Assembly (NCBI RefSeq): GCF_030410375.1
Contig: NZ_JAUHHE010000019.1
Location: forward strand, 1 to 52,161
Origin: Zwartia vadi
GTDB lineage: Bacteria > Pseudomonadota > Gammaproteobacteria > Burkholderiales > Burkholderiaceae_B
Direction of reading: 5' to 3'
DNA: 52,161 bases
Below are positions 25,851-34,302 of this stretch, piece after piece (the stretch's first letter is position 1; each line of letters starts with the position of its first letter). The translations under genes and the position numbers were made by a program. The notes under the pieces were generated by a model, which worked only from the letters and a program-made list of their open reading frames with translations, did not search any database and was not told the origin of the DNA.

Positions 25851-26630
25851 ATGTCTGAAATATTGCTGCAATCTCGTGTGGATGAAATCGTAACCTTGAC
25901 GATTAATCGCCCTGAAAAGTTGAACGCAATGACCAAACCATTGTGGGGAGAGTTGGGCGATACCATCGCCGCCCTGTCGGAGCAGGATGATGTCCGCTGC
26001 ATCATTTTGCGAGGCGCAGGTGAGAAAGCATTTTCTCCTGGTAACGATATTAGCGAGTTTGAAACGCAGCGCTCCAACAAGGCTCAGGCGACTGAATACG
26101 GTCACTTTATGCATCAAACTGTAAAAAAAATTAAAAATTGCCGTCATCCGATCGTTGCCCAGATTCATGGTATTTGCGTTGGAGGCGGTATGGAAATCGC
26201 CGCATTGGCGGATATTCGTATTTGTGGAGCGTCAAGTCGTTTTGGTGCGCCAATTAAAAATCTTGGTTTGGTCATGGCGTACGATGAAATGGAGCCGATT
26301 GCCTCGTTGATCGGTGCTTCAAAAGCATTGGAAATTTTGCTTGAGGGCAGGATTTTTGATGCACAGGAGGCTTTGCGCATCGGTCTCGTTTCAAGAGTTG
26401 TCGCCGATGATCAAGTTGCAGCGGAGTCATTGGCGACAGCGCAGCGTATCGCCTCTGGCGCTCCGCTGGTGGCGCGCTGGCATAAAAAATTCGCGCGTCG
26501 CCTCAATGATGACACACCACTCACAGCTAAAGAGCGCGAAGAATGTTTTGAGTGCTTTGATACGGAAGATTTTCGTATTGGATACAAATCATTTTTAGCG
26601 AAGCAAACCCCTAAGTTTGTTGGCCGTTAG
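25851..26630 (+). CDS. Enoyl-CoA hydratase/isomerase-family protein lacking one catalytic Glu
   Basis: 259 residues of the crotonase fold: INRPEKLNAM, oxyanion loops around AFSPGNDISEF (about 60-70) and ICVGGGMEIA (about 108-117). Of the two hydratase glutamates, the first is present (Glu115) but the second position, in FGAPIKNLG, is Ile135. Crotonases without the second Glu often act as isomerases, decarboxylases, hydrolases or CoA-ester racemases rather than hydratases, so the reaction is uncertain. A class III CoA-transferase follows after 64 bases, suggesting CoA activation of a carboxylate and modification of the thioester. Confidence 0.85.
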   Translation: MSEILLQSRVDEIVTLTINRPEKLNAMTKPLWGELGDTIAALSEQDDVRCIILRGAGEKAFSPGNDISEFETQRSNKAQATEYGHFMHQTVKKIKNCRHPIVAQIHGICVGGGMEIAALADIRICGASSRFGAPIKNLGLVMAYDEMEPIASLIGASKALEILLEGRIFDAQEALRIGLVSRVVADDQVAAESLATAQRIASGAPLVARWHKKFARRLNDDTPLTAKEREECFECFDTEDFRIGYKSFLAKQTPKFVGR

Positions 26631-26694
26631 TCTTCGACTGGTTCGATTACCAATCATCAGCTAGTCACTTTTCATATCGATTCGAGTTTAGAAA

Positions 26695-27927
26695 ATGAGT
26701 CAAACAGATCAGTCCTCCTCAGTCCCGACCGGACCGCTTGCAGGCGTGCGCGTACTTGAGCTTTCACAAATCATGGCTGGACCAACTTGTGGAATGATGC
26801 TGGCTGATATGGGTGCCGATGTGATCAAGATTGAAAAGATCCCTAAGGGAGACGATTCACGTGGCTATCAAGATCCCCGTATCAATGGCGTGTCCGCTCC
26901 CTTTTTAGTGTTGAACCGGAACAAGCGTGGCGTGGCGCTCGATCTGAAAAATCCTAAGGGTGCGGATGTACTCAAACGCATGGTCGTCAAATCAGATGTG
27001 CTGACTGAAAACTATCGTAGAGGGACGCTCGAAAAACTCGGAGTTGGATACGAGATCTTGCGTCAACTCAATCCAGGTCTGATTTACAGCGTGGTATCGG
27101 GTTATGGTCGCACAGGACCGCTCGCCGATAAAGGCGGATTTGATTTGATTGCACAGGGTTTTAGCGGCTTGATGAGCATTACAGGTCACCCTGGTGGTCC
27201 GCCAGCCAAGACGGGTAACCCAGTGTCTGACATCAATGCAGGCATTCTGGCCTGTGTAGGCGTTTTAGCGGCGCTCGTGCATCGTGGAAAAACAGGTCAG
27301 GGACAGATTGTGGACACTTCCCTGATGGAGGCTGCCATGCAACAAACCTATTGGCAAGCTGCGATGTTTTTTGCAACGGGAGTCTCTGCTGGCCCCGGAG
27401 GGTCTGCCCACCCACTGACGGCTCCTTATCAGGCCTTTAAAACTGCCAACGGCTATTTAAATATAGGTGGTGCGAATCAGGCAAACTGGGAGCGTGTCGC
27501 CGAGACGCTTGGTCATCCTGAATGGAAAACTGACCCGCGTTTTGAGACCAACACTATTCGACTCGCTAACAGAGAGGTTCTGGAGGTTTTGATCGAGTCT
27601 GAGTTGAGTAAAAAAACAACTGAAGAATGGATCGAAATTTTTGATGTGACTGGCGTACCTGTTGGCCCTGTTCATTCGATTGAGCAGGCCTTTAGCCATC
27701 CTCAGGCGATTGCCAGGGAGATGGTGGTGGAGTCGATGCACCCGAAAGCTGGACTGGTCAAGGGGGTAGGTTTTCCGATCAAGTTTTCAGAGCAACCTCG
27801 CACGGCAGTCCTTCCTGCACCTGAGTTAGGTGAACATACTGTTCAGGTCTTGCGCGAGTTCGGTTTTATGGATGCCGAAATCGAAGACCTGAAACGAGAT
27901 CATGTCGTGCTGGATGCATCGAGTTAA
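26695..27927 (+). CDS. Class III (CaiB/BaiF) CoA-transferase
   Basis: 410 residues: VRVLELSQIMAGPTCGMMLAD, ADVIKIEKIPKGDDSR, FLVLNRNKRGVALDLK, TENYRRGTLEKLG, SVVSGYGRTGP and the catalytic Asp in GNPVSDINAG (Asp179), as in formyl-CoA transferase. It transfers CoA between a donor thioester and a free carboxylate. No Shine-Dalgarno is evident before the ATG. It is convergent with the aldolase gene; 52 bases between them hold no recognisable hairpin. Confidence 0.92.
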   Translation: MSQTDQSSSVPTGPLAGVRVLELSQIMAGPTCGMMLADMGADVIKIEKIPKGDDSRGYQDPRINGVSAPFLVLNRNKRGVALDLKNPKGADVLKRMVVKSDVLTENYRRGTLEKLGVGYEILRQLNPGLIYSVVSGYGRTGPLADKGGFDLIAQGFSGLMSITGHPGGPPAKTGNPVSDINAGILACVGVLAALVHRGKTGQGQIVDTSLMEAAMQQTYWQAAMFFATGVSAGPGGSAHPLTAPYQAFKTANGYLNIGGANQANWERVAETLGHPEWKTDPRFETNTIRLANREVLEVLIESELSKKTTEEWIEIFDVTGVPVGPVHSIEQAFSHPQAIAREMVVESMHPKAGLVKGVGFPIKFSEQPRTAVLPAPELGEHTVQVLREFGFMDAEIEDLKRDHVVLDASS

Positions 27928-27979
27928 TGCCTGTACAAGGCTAAACAAAAATCGTATGTCCGTGCATGTCGAGATCTGT

Positions 27980-28768
27980 TTACTGACCTCGTTCATTGAC
28001 AAACTGTCGACAGTTCGAGAGCAAGGTATCGCTGGCTTTTGCCAGCAAGCCTTGATCTGAGCCCAGTCCTACCATTTTGTAGCCCCATTCAATATAGCGT
28101 TGCGCATCTGCCTCTGAGGCTGCCAAGATTCCAATCGATTTGCCATGTTTGGAGGCTATCTCGGGTAAGGACTGGATGGCCTGTTGAACCTCAGGGTGAT
28201 GCTGTTGACCCAAAAATCCCATGCTTGCCGCCATGTCGTTGGGGCCGATAAATGCGCCATCTACACCTGCAACGCTAATGATGGCGTCAAAGTTTTTGAC
28301 GCCGTCGGCTGATTCAATTTGTACCAGCACACAAAGTTGCTCATCAGCTGTCTGAGCATAGTTAGCGACGCGGCCCCAGCGATTGGCGCGTTGCTGGCCC
28401 GCTACGCCACGAATACCCTTGTGTGGATAGCGTGTGGACGTCACGATATCTTTAGCCTGACTGGCTGATTCAACATTGGGCAAGATGAGCGTTCGTACGC
28501 CCATATCTAAATATTGTTTCACCAAATCCTTATCGAATTTGACCAGTCTCACCGCAGGCTCCAGGTCATAGCCACCCAGCATTTGAATTTGGGTGAGCAC
28601 GGTATGCATGTCGTTGGGCGAGTGCTCCATATCGAGCGTCAACCAGTCGTAACCGGAACCCGCGACAATTTCCGTGGAGTAGCTACTAGACAATCCGCAC
28701 CAGAGACCAAGCTGGATTTTTTTGTTGTAAAGCGCGGATTTGAGTGTGTTTGGTTTGAGTATTGTCAT
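27980..28768 (-). CDS. HpcH/HpaI-family class II aldolase
   Basis: 262 residues, TIM-barrel pyruvate aldolase of the HpaI/GarL type: GLWCGLSS, YDWLTLDMEHSP (about 40-51), PNVESASQAKD, RGVAGQQRANRWG, VQIESADGVKN with the metal-binding Glu, and GVDGAFIGPNDMAASMG with the metal Asp. It cleaves 4-hydroxy-2-oxo acids to pyruvate and an aldehyde. GarL-type cleavage of keto-deoxy-glucarate would fit the galactarate dehydratase encoded 12 kb downstream, but the genes are not adjacent and the link is inference. Confidence 0.87.
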   Translation of the reverse strand: MTILKPNTLKSALYNKKIQLGLWCGLSSSYSTEIVAGSGYDWLTLDMEHSPNDMHTVLTQIQMLGGYDLEPAVRLVKFDKDLVKQYLDMGVRTLILPNVESASQAKDIVTSTRYPHKGIRGVAGQQRANRWGRVANYAQTADEQLCVLVQIESADGVKNFDAIISVAGVDGAFIGPNDMAASMGFLGQQHHPEVQQAIQSLPEIASKHGKSIGILAASEADAQRYIEWGYKMVGLGSDQGLLAKASDTLLSNCRQFVNERGQ

Positions 28769-28877
28769 GGTTGTTTGTCTCTGCTTTTATGAATAATTGA
28801 GGCAATGGTAAAGCATATGATTTCAAAGCACCAACTTCTTAAGTTAAGTACCCTGAGGTCTAGCGATATCGCGCGAC

Positions 28878-29540
28878 TTAGCGATGCCAAGTTGTGAATG
28901 CATCAATTTCCATTCTTGTGCTGTGATAGCTATTGATTGGCGCTTCTGGGTCGGGAAAACCAAGAGACATGGCAACAATGAGCTTTTTATCTGCCGAGAG
29001 TCCCAAACACTTTCTGATCGCGTCAGGGTAGCCCGATACAGAGGCTTGCATACAGGTGCCTAGCCCCGCGCCGTGTGCGGCAAGCGTAAAAGACTGGAGA
29101 AACAACCCCATATCAAGCGCTGACCAGTGTCCAAGCGAGGCATCCATAAAAAAGAAGACTGCACAAGGCGCGCCAAAGAATCGAAAATTTTGCAAACGTA
29201 ATTCATTGCGTAACTGGCTGTCATCCCGGCCGATTCCCAATGCGTTGAAGCGGCGGGTTCCGTGATCTTTGGAGCGAAAGTCGAGTGCAGGAGGCCAAGA
29301 TTCCGGTGCGGGAAAATCGTATGTTGGGGGGGTGTTTTGACTCGCAAGCGAATAAAGGGTCTCTGCCAAAGTGTTACGCGTTTGACCCGATACGATCGAT
29401 ACCTCCCATGGTTGCGTGTTTTTATAGGAGGGACTGCGGCCAGCCGCCAGCAGAACCTCCCTAAGCAGGGACTCGGGCACGGGAGTCTGCTTAAACGCGC
29501 GTATGCTTTGACGTGAGTGAATCCCTTGCAATATGTCCAT
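28878..29540 (-). CDS. Nitroreductase-family FMN flavoprotein
   Basis: 220 residues: HSRQSIRAFKQTPVPESLL, AAGRSPSYKNTQPWEVSIVSG (pieces), SALDMGLFLQSFTLAAHGAGLGTC and SLGFPDPEAPIN, the FMN-binding signatures of the NfsB/PnbA-like nitroreductases. It should reduce nitroaromatics or quinones with NAD(P)H. I start at ATG 29540, preceded by a good AGGAG; the frame is open 50 codons further but that part is not family-like and runs through the promoter of the divergent Bug gene. Confidence 0.88.
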   Translation of the reverse strand: MDILQGIHSRQSIRAFKQTPVPESLLREVLLAAGRSPSYKNTQPWEVSIVSGQTRNTLAETLYSLASQNTPPTYDFPAPESWPPALDFRSKDHGTRRFNALGIGRDDSQLRNELRLQNFRFFGAPCAVFFFMDASLGHWSALDMGLFLQSFTLAAHGAGLGTCMQASVSGYPDAIRKCLGLSADKKLIVAMSLGFPDPEAPINSYHSTRMEIDAFTTWHR

Positions 29541-29624
29541 CTTAGAGTCTCCTGAATGTTTTCTGCGGGGATTGTAGCGATGGTTTAAAGTAATGCGTGA
29601 AATTTGACTTTTGGAGACTAAAAA

Positions 29625-30587
29625 ATGCGCTTTCCATTTTCCCGTACCTTCCTCGCTGCAGCGGCCCTGTTGGGTGCCAGTTTGGCGCATGCCGCATATC
29701 CTGATCGCAGTGTGACCTTGGTTGTGACCTATCCTCCAGGTGGGACAGCGGATCGTGTCGCGCGCTTGATTGCTCCTGAACTGGCTAAAGAGCTAGGCCA
29801 AAACGTTATCGTGGATAATCGTGGTGGTGCCGGTGGCATGATCGGCGCGGCGTATGTTGCGAAAGCTGCGCCTGATGGCTACACCATCATGCTTGACGCT
29901 GCGAATCACGTGCAAAATCCCGCTTTACGCAAAATGCAGTTTGATACGCTGAAAGACTTTTCCTCCGTCATGCTGTTGCAGCGTGTGCCAAATATTCTGG
30001 TCTCTAGCCCCACATACCCTGTTAAGACCGTGCAGGAGTTGATCAAGCTCACCACTCCTAAAACGCCAGTTGTTCACTACGCGACCTCAGGCGCTGGAAG
30101 TGCCCAGCATTTAGCCGGTGCCTTGTTCAATGCCTTGGCAGGCACCCATCTTGAGTCTGTCCACTACAAAGGTGGTGGTTTGGCAATTACTGACGTGATG
30201 TCAGGGCAGGTGCCTTTGGCATTTGCGACTGTCGGGACGGCATTGCCTCAGATCAAGTCTGGTAAGTTAAATGTCATTGCTTCAGGCGGTGAAAAACGTT
30301 CTGCCGTATTGCCTGATGTGCCAACAATCGCCGAAAGTGGTGTGAAGGGATACTCAAGCTACGAGTGGAATGCTATTTTCGCGCCTGCAGGCACACCTGC
30401 TGCAGTGATCGACAGACTGAACAAAGCCTTGGTCAAAGTCATGCAACAACCTTCCGTCAAGGCAGGTATTGACGCTTTCAGTGGCGAGATTATTGCTTCG
30501 TCCCCAGAGCAGCTCGAGGCATTCCGTCGTGCAGAACTTGAAAAATGGGCGCGTGTCACTAAAGAGTTCAACATTAAACTCGACTAA
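29625..30587 (+). CDS. Bug-family tripartite tricarboxylate-type binding protein
   Basis: 320 residues with signal peptide (1-23, ending AHA-AYP) and Bug signatures: YPDRSVTLVVTYPPGGTADRV (pieces), NRGGAGGMIGA, APDGYTIML, ATSGAGSAQHLAGALFN, HYKGGGLAITDVMSGQV, LPDVPTIAESG. It is the first gene of a plus-strand series; the CoA-transferase start follows 56 bases later, so the ligand is probably the carboxylate that the next enzymes activate (inference). Divergent from the nitroreductase with an 84-base shared upstream region. Confidence 0.91.
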   Translation: MRFPFSRTFLAAAALLGASLAHAAYPDRSVTLVVTYPPGGTADRVARLIAPELAKELGQNVIVDNRGGAGGMIGAAYVAKAAPDGYTIMLDAANHVQNPALRKMQFDTLKDFSSVMLLQRVPNILVSSPTYPVKTVQELIKLTTPKTPVVHYATSGAGSAQHLAGALFNALAGTHLESVHYKGGGLAITDVMSGQVPLAFATVGTALPQIKSGKLNVIASGGEKRSAVLPDVPTIAESGVKGYSSYEWNAIFAPAGTPAAVIDRLNKALVKVMQQPSVKAGIDAFSGEIIASSPEQLEAFRRAELEKWARVTKEFNIKLD

Positions 30588-30643
30588 CCTCTGTAACGAT
30601 CAGTCGATAATCAATCTCTGTTTTAAAAAATTGGAATTAAGCC

Positions 30644-31867
30644 ATGTCTGGTCCACTTTCGCACATCAAAGTTCTCGATCTATCCCGGGTGCTCGCGGCT
30701 CCCTGGGCCGCCCAAAACCTTGCTGACCTCGGTGCGGACGTTCTCAAGGTTGAGCGTCCAATCAAGGGAGACGATTCTCGCGCCTTTGCCCCGCCCTTTT
30801 TAAAAGACGAGCAGGGCAATACGACACGTGAGTCCGCCTATTTTTGTGCCGCGAACCGTGGCAAGCGATCAATCACCATCGACATTTCGAAGCCCGAGGG
30901 GCAGGAGCTTGTTCGCGAACTAGCTAAAAATGTGGATGTGATTCTTGAAAACTATAAGGTAGGGGATCTTGCACGCTACGGACTTGGTTACGAAGACATC
31001 AAGGCTGTTAATCCTTCGATTATTTATTGCTCAGTGACAGGCTTTGGGCAGACTGGCCCAGAAAAGGATCGCCCGGGTTACGACTTTATGGCGCAGGGTA
31101 TGGGTGGTTTGATGAGTATCACTGGCGAGCGTGATGACTTGCCGGGTGGCGGTCCCCAGCGTGTGGGAGTCCCGATTATCGATTTGACGACAGGCATGTA
31201 CGCAAGTATTGCAGTCTGTGCGGCGATCGCTCATCGCGCGGTGACAGGTAAGGGTCAATGGATCGATGTCTCTTTGCTCGACTCCTGTGTCGCGTTCCTT
31301 GCCAATCAAGCGATGAATTATTTCGCGACAGGCGAACCACCCAAGGCGATTGGTAACGCCCATCCCAATATCGTTCCCTATCAGACTTTTAAAACTGCAG
31401 ATGGAGCCTTGATCCTCGCTTGCGGAAACGACAATTTATTTAATAAGTTCTGTGAAGTGGCCGATTGCGTGCATCTTTCCAAAGATCCGCTCTATTCGAC
31501 AAATGGTGCGCGGGTCAAAAATCGTGAGGCAATTACCAATATTCTGAACGATATTTTCCTTAAGAAAACGACGCGCGAGTGGGTCAAGCTGCTTGACCAA
31601 GCTGGCGTGGCGAACGGACCCATTAACAACGTCGCTCAGGTGTTCGAGGAACCACAGGTGTTGGCGCGCGGCATGAAAATTGAATTACCGCACGCGGTTG
31701 CCGGAAAGGTTCCGCTCGTGGGAAGCCCGATGAAATTTTCCGATACACCCATCAAGCATGAGATCCCGCCTCCGGCGCTGGGACAACACACAGATGAAAT
31801 TTTGATGTCTGTATTGAACAAATCGCAAGACGAAGTGACTTCGCTCAAGACGAAGGGTATTGTTTAA
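30644..31867 (+). CDS. Class III (CaiB/BaiF) CoA-transferase
   Basis: 407 residues, a paralogue of the CoA-transferase at 26.7 kb: IKVLDLSRVLAAPWAAQNLAD, ADVLKVERPIKGDDSRAF, NRGKRSITIDI, LENYKVGDLARYGLG, CSVTGFGQTGP and catalytic Asp180 in GVPIIDLTTG. It lies between a binding-protein gene and a D-aminoacylase-like gene (28 bases to the latter's ATG), consistent with an uptake-and-activation operon. The acyl substrate is unknown. Confidence 0.92.
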   Translation: MSGPLSHIKVLDLSRVLAAPWAAQNLADLGADVLKVERPIKGDDSRAFAPPFLKDEQGNTTRESAYFCAANRGKRSITIDISKPEGQELVRELAKNVDVILENYKVGDLARYGLGYEDIKAVNPSIIYCSVTGFGQTGPEKDRPGYDFMAQGMGGLMSITGERDDLPGGGPQRVGVPIIDLTTGMYASIAVCAAIAHRAVTGKGQWIDVSLLDSCVAFLANQAMNYFATGEPPKAIGNAHPNIVPYQTFKTADGALILACGNDNLFNKFCEVADCVHLSKDPLYSTNGARVKNREAITNILNDIFLKKTTREWVKLLDQAGVANGPINNVAQVFEEPQVLARGMKIELPHAVAGKVPLVGSPMKFSDTPIKHEIPPPALGQHTDEILMSVLNKSQDEVTSLKTKGIV

Positions 31868-31895
31868 ATATAAAAGACACAGGGGAGACAACAAT

Positions 31896-33584
31896 ATGTA
31901 TGACTTGATCATCAGGCAGGCCAAAGTTTTTGATGGCTTAGGCAACCCGGGCAAGATAGCGGATGTTGCTGTTAGAAATGGAGTTGTTGCTCAAATCGGT
32001 TCCATCTCTGGCAAAGCCACGCAGGAAGTGGACGCAAAGGGTTTGTCCTTGATGCCGGGTATTGTTGATTTACACACACACTTTGATGCGCAGGTCACCT
32101 GGGATCGTACGATGTCTCCATCGCCTGCACTAGGTGTGACGACGGTTGTGATGGGTAATTGCGGCTTTGGCATCACTCCTTGTCCTGCAGAGCACCGCGA
32201 GACGATGATGAAAAATCTGTCCGTCGTTGAGGGAATGGATCTCAATGCACTGTTTAATGGGATTAACTGGAATTTTGAATCCTTTAAAGAGTATATGGAT
32301 CAGTTGCGGGCGACTAAACCCTATTTGAATACTGCCTTATTTGTGGGTCATTCTGTCGTGCGAACCGCCGTGATGGGTGAGGCTGGTTCGCAAAAAGTAA
32401 CGCCCTCTCAACAAGAGCTGGATGCGATGTGTCAGCTGGTTCGCGAGGCGATGCAAGCGGGCGCGATTGGTTTTGCCTCGTCCTTCTCGCCCAATCATAG
32501 CGGCTATGGCGGCATCCCGATGCCCTCGACCATTGCAACCGAAGAAGAGCTTCTTGCATTGTCTGGTGTCATGAAAGAGTTCGGTCGGGGCGTTTTTATG
32601 ATGGCGACAGGTGCACGCGCCACACCCGAGGTGATTGAGAAAGTCGCTTCCAATAGTGGACGTCCTGCTTTTATCTCTACCGTCCTATCGATGTACAACC
32701 CTGCCACACCGGATTTAGCGATTACTTATTACGAAAAAGCCGAGCAGGCGAGGGCACGTGGCAATGAAGTGTATATCCTGACAAGCTGCCAGCCGCTTTC
32801 TTTTGACTTCACACTCGAAGAACCCTATCCGATGTTTAGCCACTCGGCGTTTGATCGTGTCAAGAATCGTCCCGCCGAAGAGATCTTGGCGGCCTACAAA
32901 GATCCGGACTTTCGGAAACAGTTCAGGGAAGACCTTAAAAATCTTAAACCCGGAATTCTGTTCCTTGGTGATTGGCGTTATCTTGAAGTGGGCGAGGTGA
33001 CGCTTGCCGATCATGCCGACTTAGAAGGCTTGACCTTCGAAGCACTTGGTCAAAAGTGGGGCATGGATCCCCTGGATGCTTTTTTTGAGTTGGCGATTAA
33101 AGAAAATTTAAAAAATCACGTGATTGGTAAATTTTTTAATCACATCGACGAGGGTGTCGCACCTTTGCTCAAACACTCTTCCTCAGTTGTCACCCTCTCA
33201 GATGCGGGCGCGCATTTGATCTATATGTGCGATGCAGCCTTCGGTTTGCATTTCCTCGGCCACTGGGTACGCAAGACAGGTGAATTCTCACTTGAAGAAG
33301 GCATTCGTCGGATAACCAGTCATGCGGCGGACCGGTTCAAAATTCCCAATAGAGGGCGTTTGATTGAAGGCGCGCCTGCGGACATGTTGTTGTTCGATCC
33401 CCAGGAAGTCGGCATGACAAAGCTCGAAACTTTGCATGATTTGCCCGGAGGTGGCGCGCGCAAGGTTCGTTCAGGAACCGGCTTGTATGGGGTGTGGGTG
33501 AACGGTTGTCTTGTGCATGACGGTAAAAACTATGTGGAGCTGACTGAGGGCCCCGGCCATATTATTGACTCCTTCATGCAATAG
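31896..33584 (+). CDS. N-acyl-D-amino-acid deacylase-like amidohydrolase
   Basis: 562 residues of the amidohydrolase superfamily, D-aminoacylase branch: small N-terminal beta domain with IADVAVRNGVVAQIG, metal motif LHTHFD (His60, His62), GNCGFG with the family Cys89, the SDAGAH motif carrying the catalytic Asp, and C-terminal EGAPADMLLFDP. Relatives cleave N-acyl-D-amino acids or related amides in the cytoplasm. ATG 31896 is preceded by a strong AGGGGAGA; an upstream ATG 12 codons earlier overlaps the CoA-transferase end and was not used. A crotonase-fold gene starts 18 bases after the stop. Confidence 0.88.
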   Translation: MYDLIIRQAKVFDGLGNPGKIADVAVRNGVVAQIGSISGKATQEVDAKGLSLMPGIVDLHTHFDAQVTWDRTMSPSPALGVTTVVMGNCGFGITPCPAEHRETMMKNLSVVEGMDLNALFNGINWNFESFKEYMDQLRATKPYLNTALFVGHSVVRTAVMGEAGSQKVTPSQQELDAMCQLVREAMQAGAIGFASSFSPNHSGYGGIPMPSTIATEEELLALSGVMKEFGRGVFMMATGARATPEVIEKVASNSGRPAFISTVLSMYNPATPDLAITYYEKAEQARARGNEVYILTSCQPLSFDFTLEEPYPMFSHSAFDRVKNRPAEEILAAYKDPDFRKQFREDLKNLKPGILFLGDWRYLEVGEVTLADHADLEGLTFEALGQKWGMDPLDAFFELAIKENLKNHVIGKFFNHIDEGVAPLLKHSSSVVTLSDAGAHLIYMCDAAFGLHFLGHWVRKTGEFSLEEGIRRITSHAADRFKIPNRGRLIEGAPADMLLFDPQEVGMTKLETLHDLPGGGARKVRSGTGLYGVWVNGCLVHDGKNYVELTEGPGHIIDSFMQ

Positions 33585-33602
33585 GGACAAAGACTTTTAT
33601 CC

Positions 33603-34298
33603 ATGATTATCTCCAACAACACAGACGGTGTGCTTTGGTTGTCGTTTAATCGTACTCAAGCAGCCAACTCTCTGAATCTCGAGCTCTATGATGCATTGCA
33701 TGAGGCGATGCACCACGCAATCGATGATCCTTCAGTGAAATGCATCGTGCTGACAGGAGAAGGACAAAAGGCTTTTTGCGCAGGTGCCGATTTGAAAGCC
33801 TTCGCTGACTTGGGACGAGAACAGGCTGAATTAAAACATCTCGACTTATTGGAGAGATGTTTTGAGGACATACTTGGATGCGGTAAACCGGTGATTGCTT
33901 GTGTCCAAGCTGCTGCAGTTGGGGCGGGTTTAATGATCGCAGCGTTGTGTGATGAGATTGTGCTCGCAGATCAGGCATGGGTTTCTTTACCTGAGGTCTT
34001 ATTTGATATGCCAACACCGATTGGTGCGGCCATTCTGTCGCCCAGGGTCAGGCACGGCTTGCTGCATCGCCTTGTTCAGCTTGGTGAACGCATTGGCGCT
34101 GCGCAGTGCCTGTCAGAAGGTTTGGCGACTCAAGTCGTACCCATGGATCAACTGCATGCCGCGACGCAGGCGCGGGGACTTGCGCTATCTGCAATTCCTC
34201 AGCATGCGTATGCGATGAATAAACAGTGGATGAATCAGCGTACGCGATCGGAGCTTGCTCAAGCTTCTAGCCTGGCGCGCTCTGTACTCGAACATTGA
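33603..34298 (+). CDS. Enoyl-CoA hydratase/isomerase-family protein, short, first Glu replaced
   Basis: 231 residues, crotonase fold but shorter than the usual about 260. Visible: FNRTQAANSLN, oxyanion loop AFCAGADLKAF (about 57-67), and AAAVGAGLMIA (about 103-113). The first hydratase Glu position is Met111, while the second is present (Glu131 in LPEVLF), the reverse of the protein at 25.9 kb. It probably catalyses an isomerisation or hydrolysis rather than hydration (inference). Last gene of the plus-strand cassette; convergent with the MDR gene, only four bases away. Confidence 0.84.
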   Translation: MIISNNTDGVLWLSFNRTQAANSLNLELYDALHEAMHHAIDDPSVKCIVLTGEGQKAFCAGADLKAFADLGREQAELKHLDLLERCFEDILGCGKPVIACVQAAAVGAGLMIAALCDEIVLADQAWVSLPEVLFDMPTPIGAAILSPRVRHGLLHRLVQLGERIGAAQCLSEGLATQVVPMDQLHAATQARGLALSAIPQHAYAMNKQWMNQRTRSELAQASSLARSVLEH

Positions 34299-34302
34299 CC
34301 AA

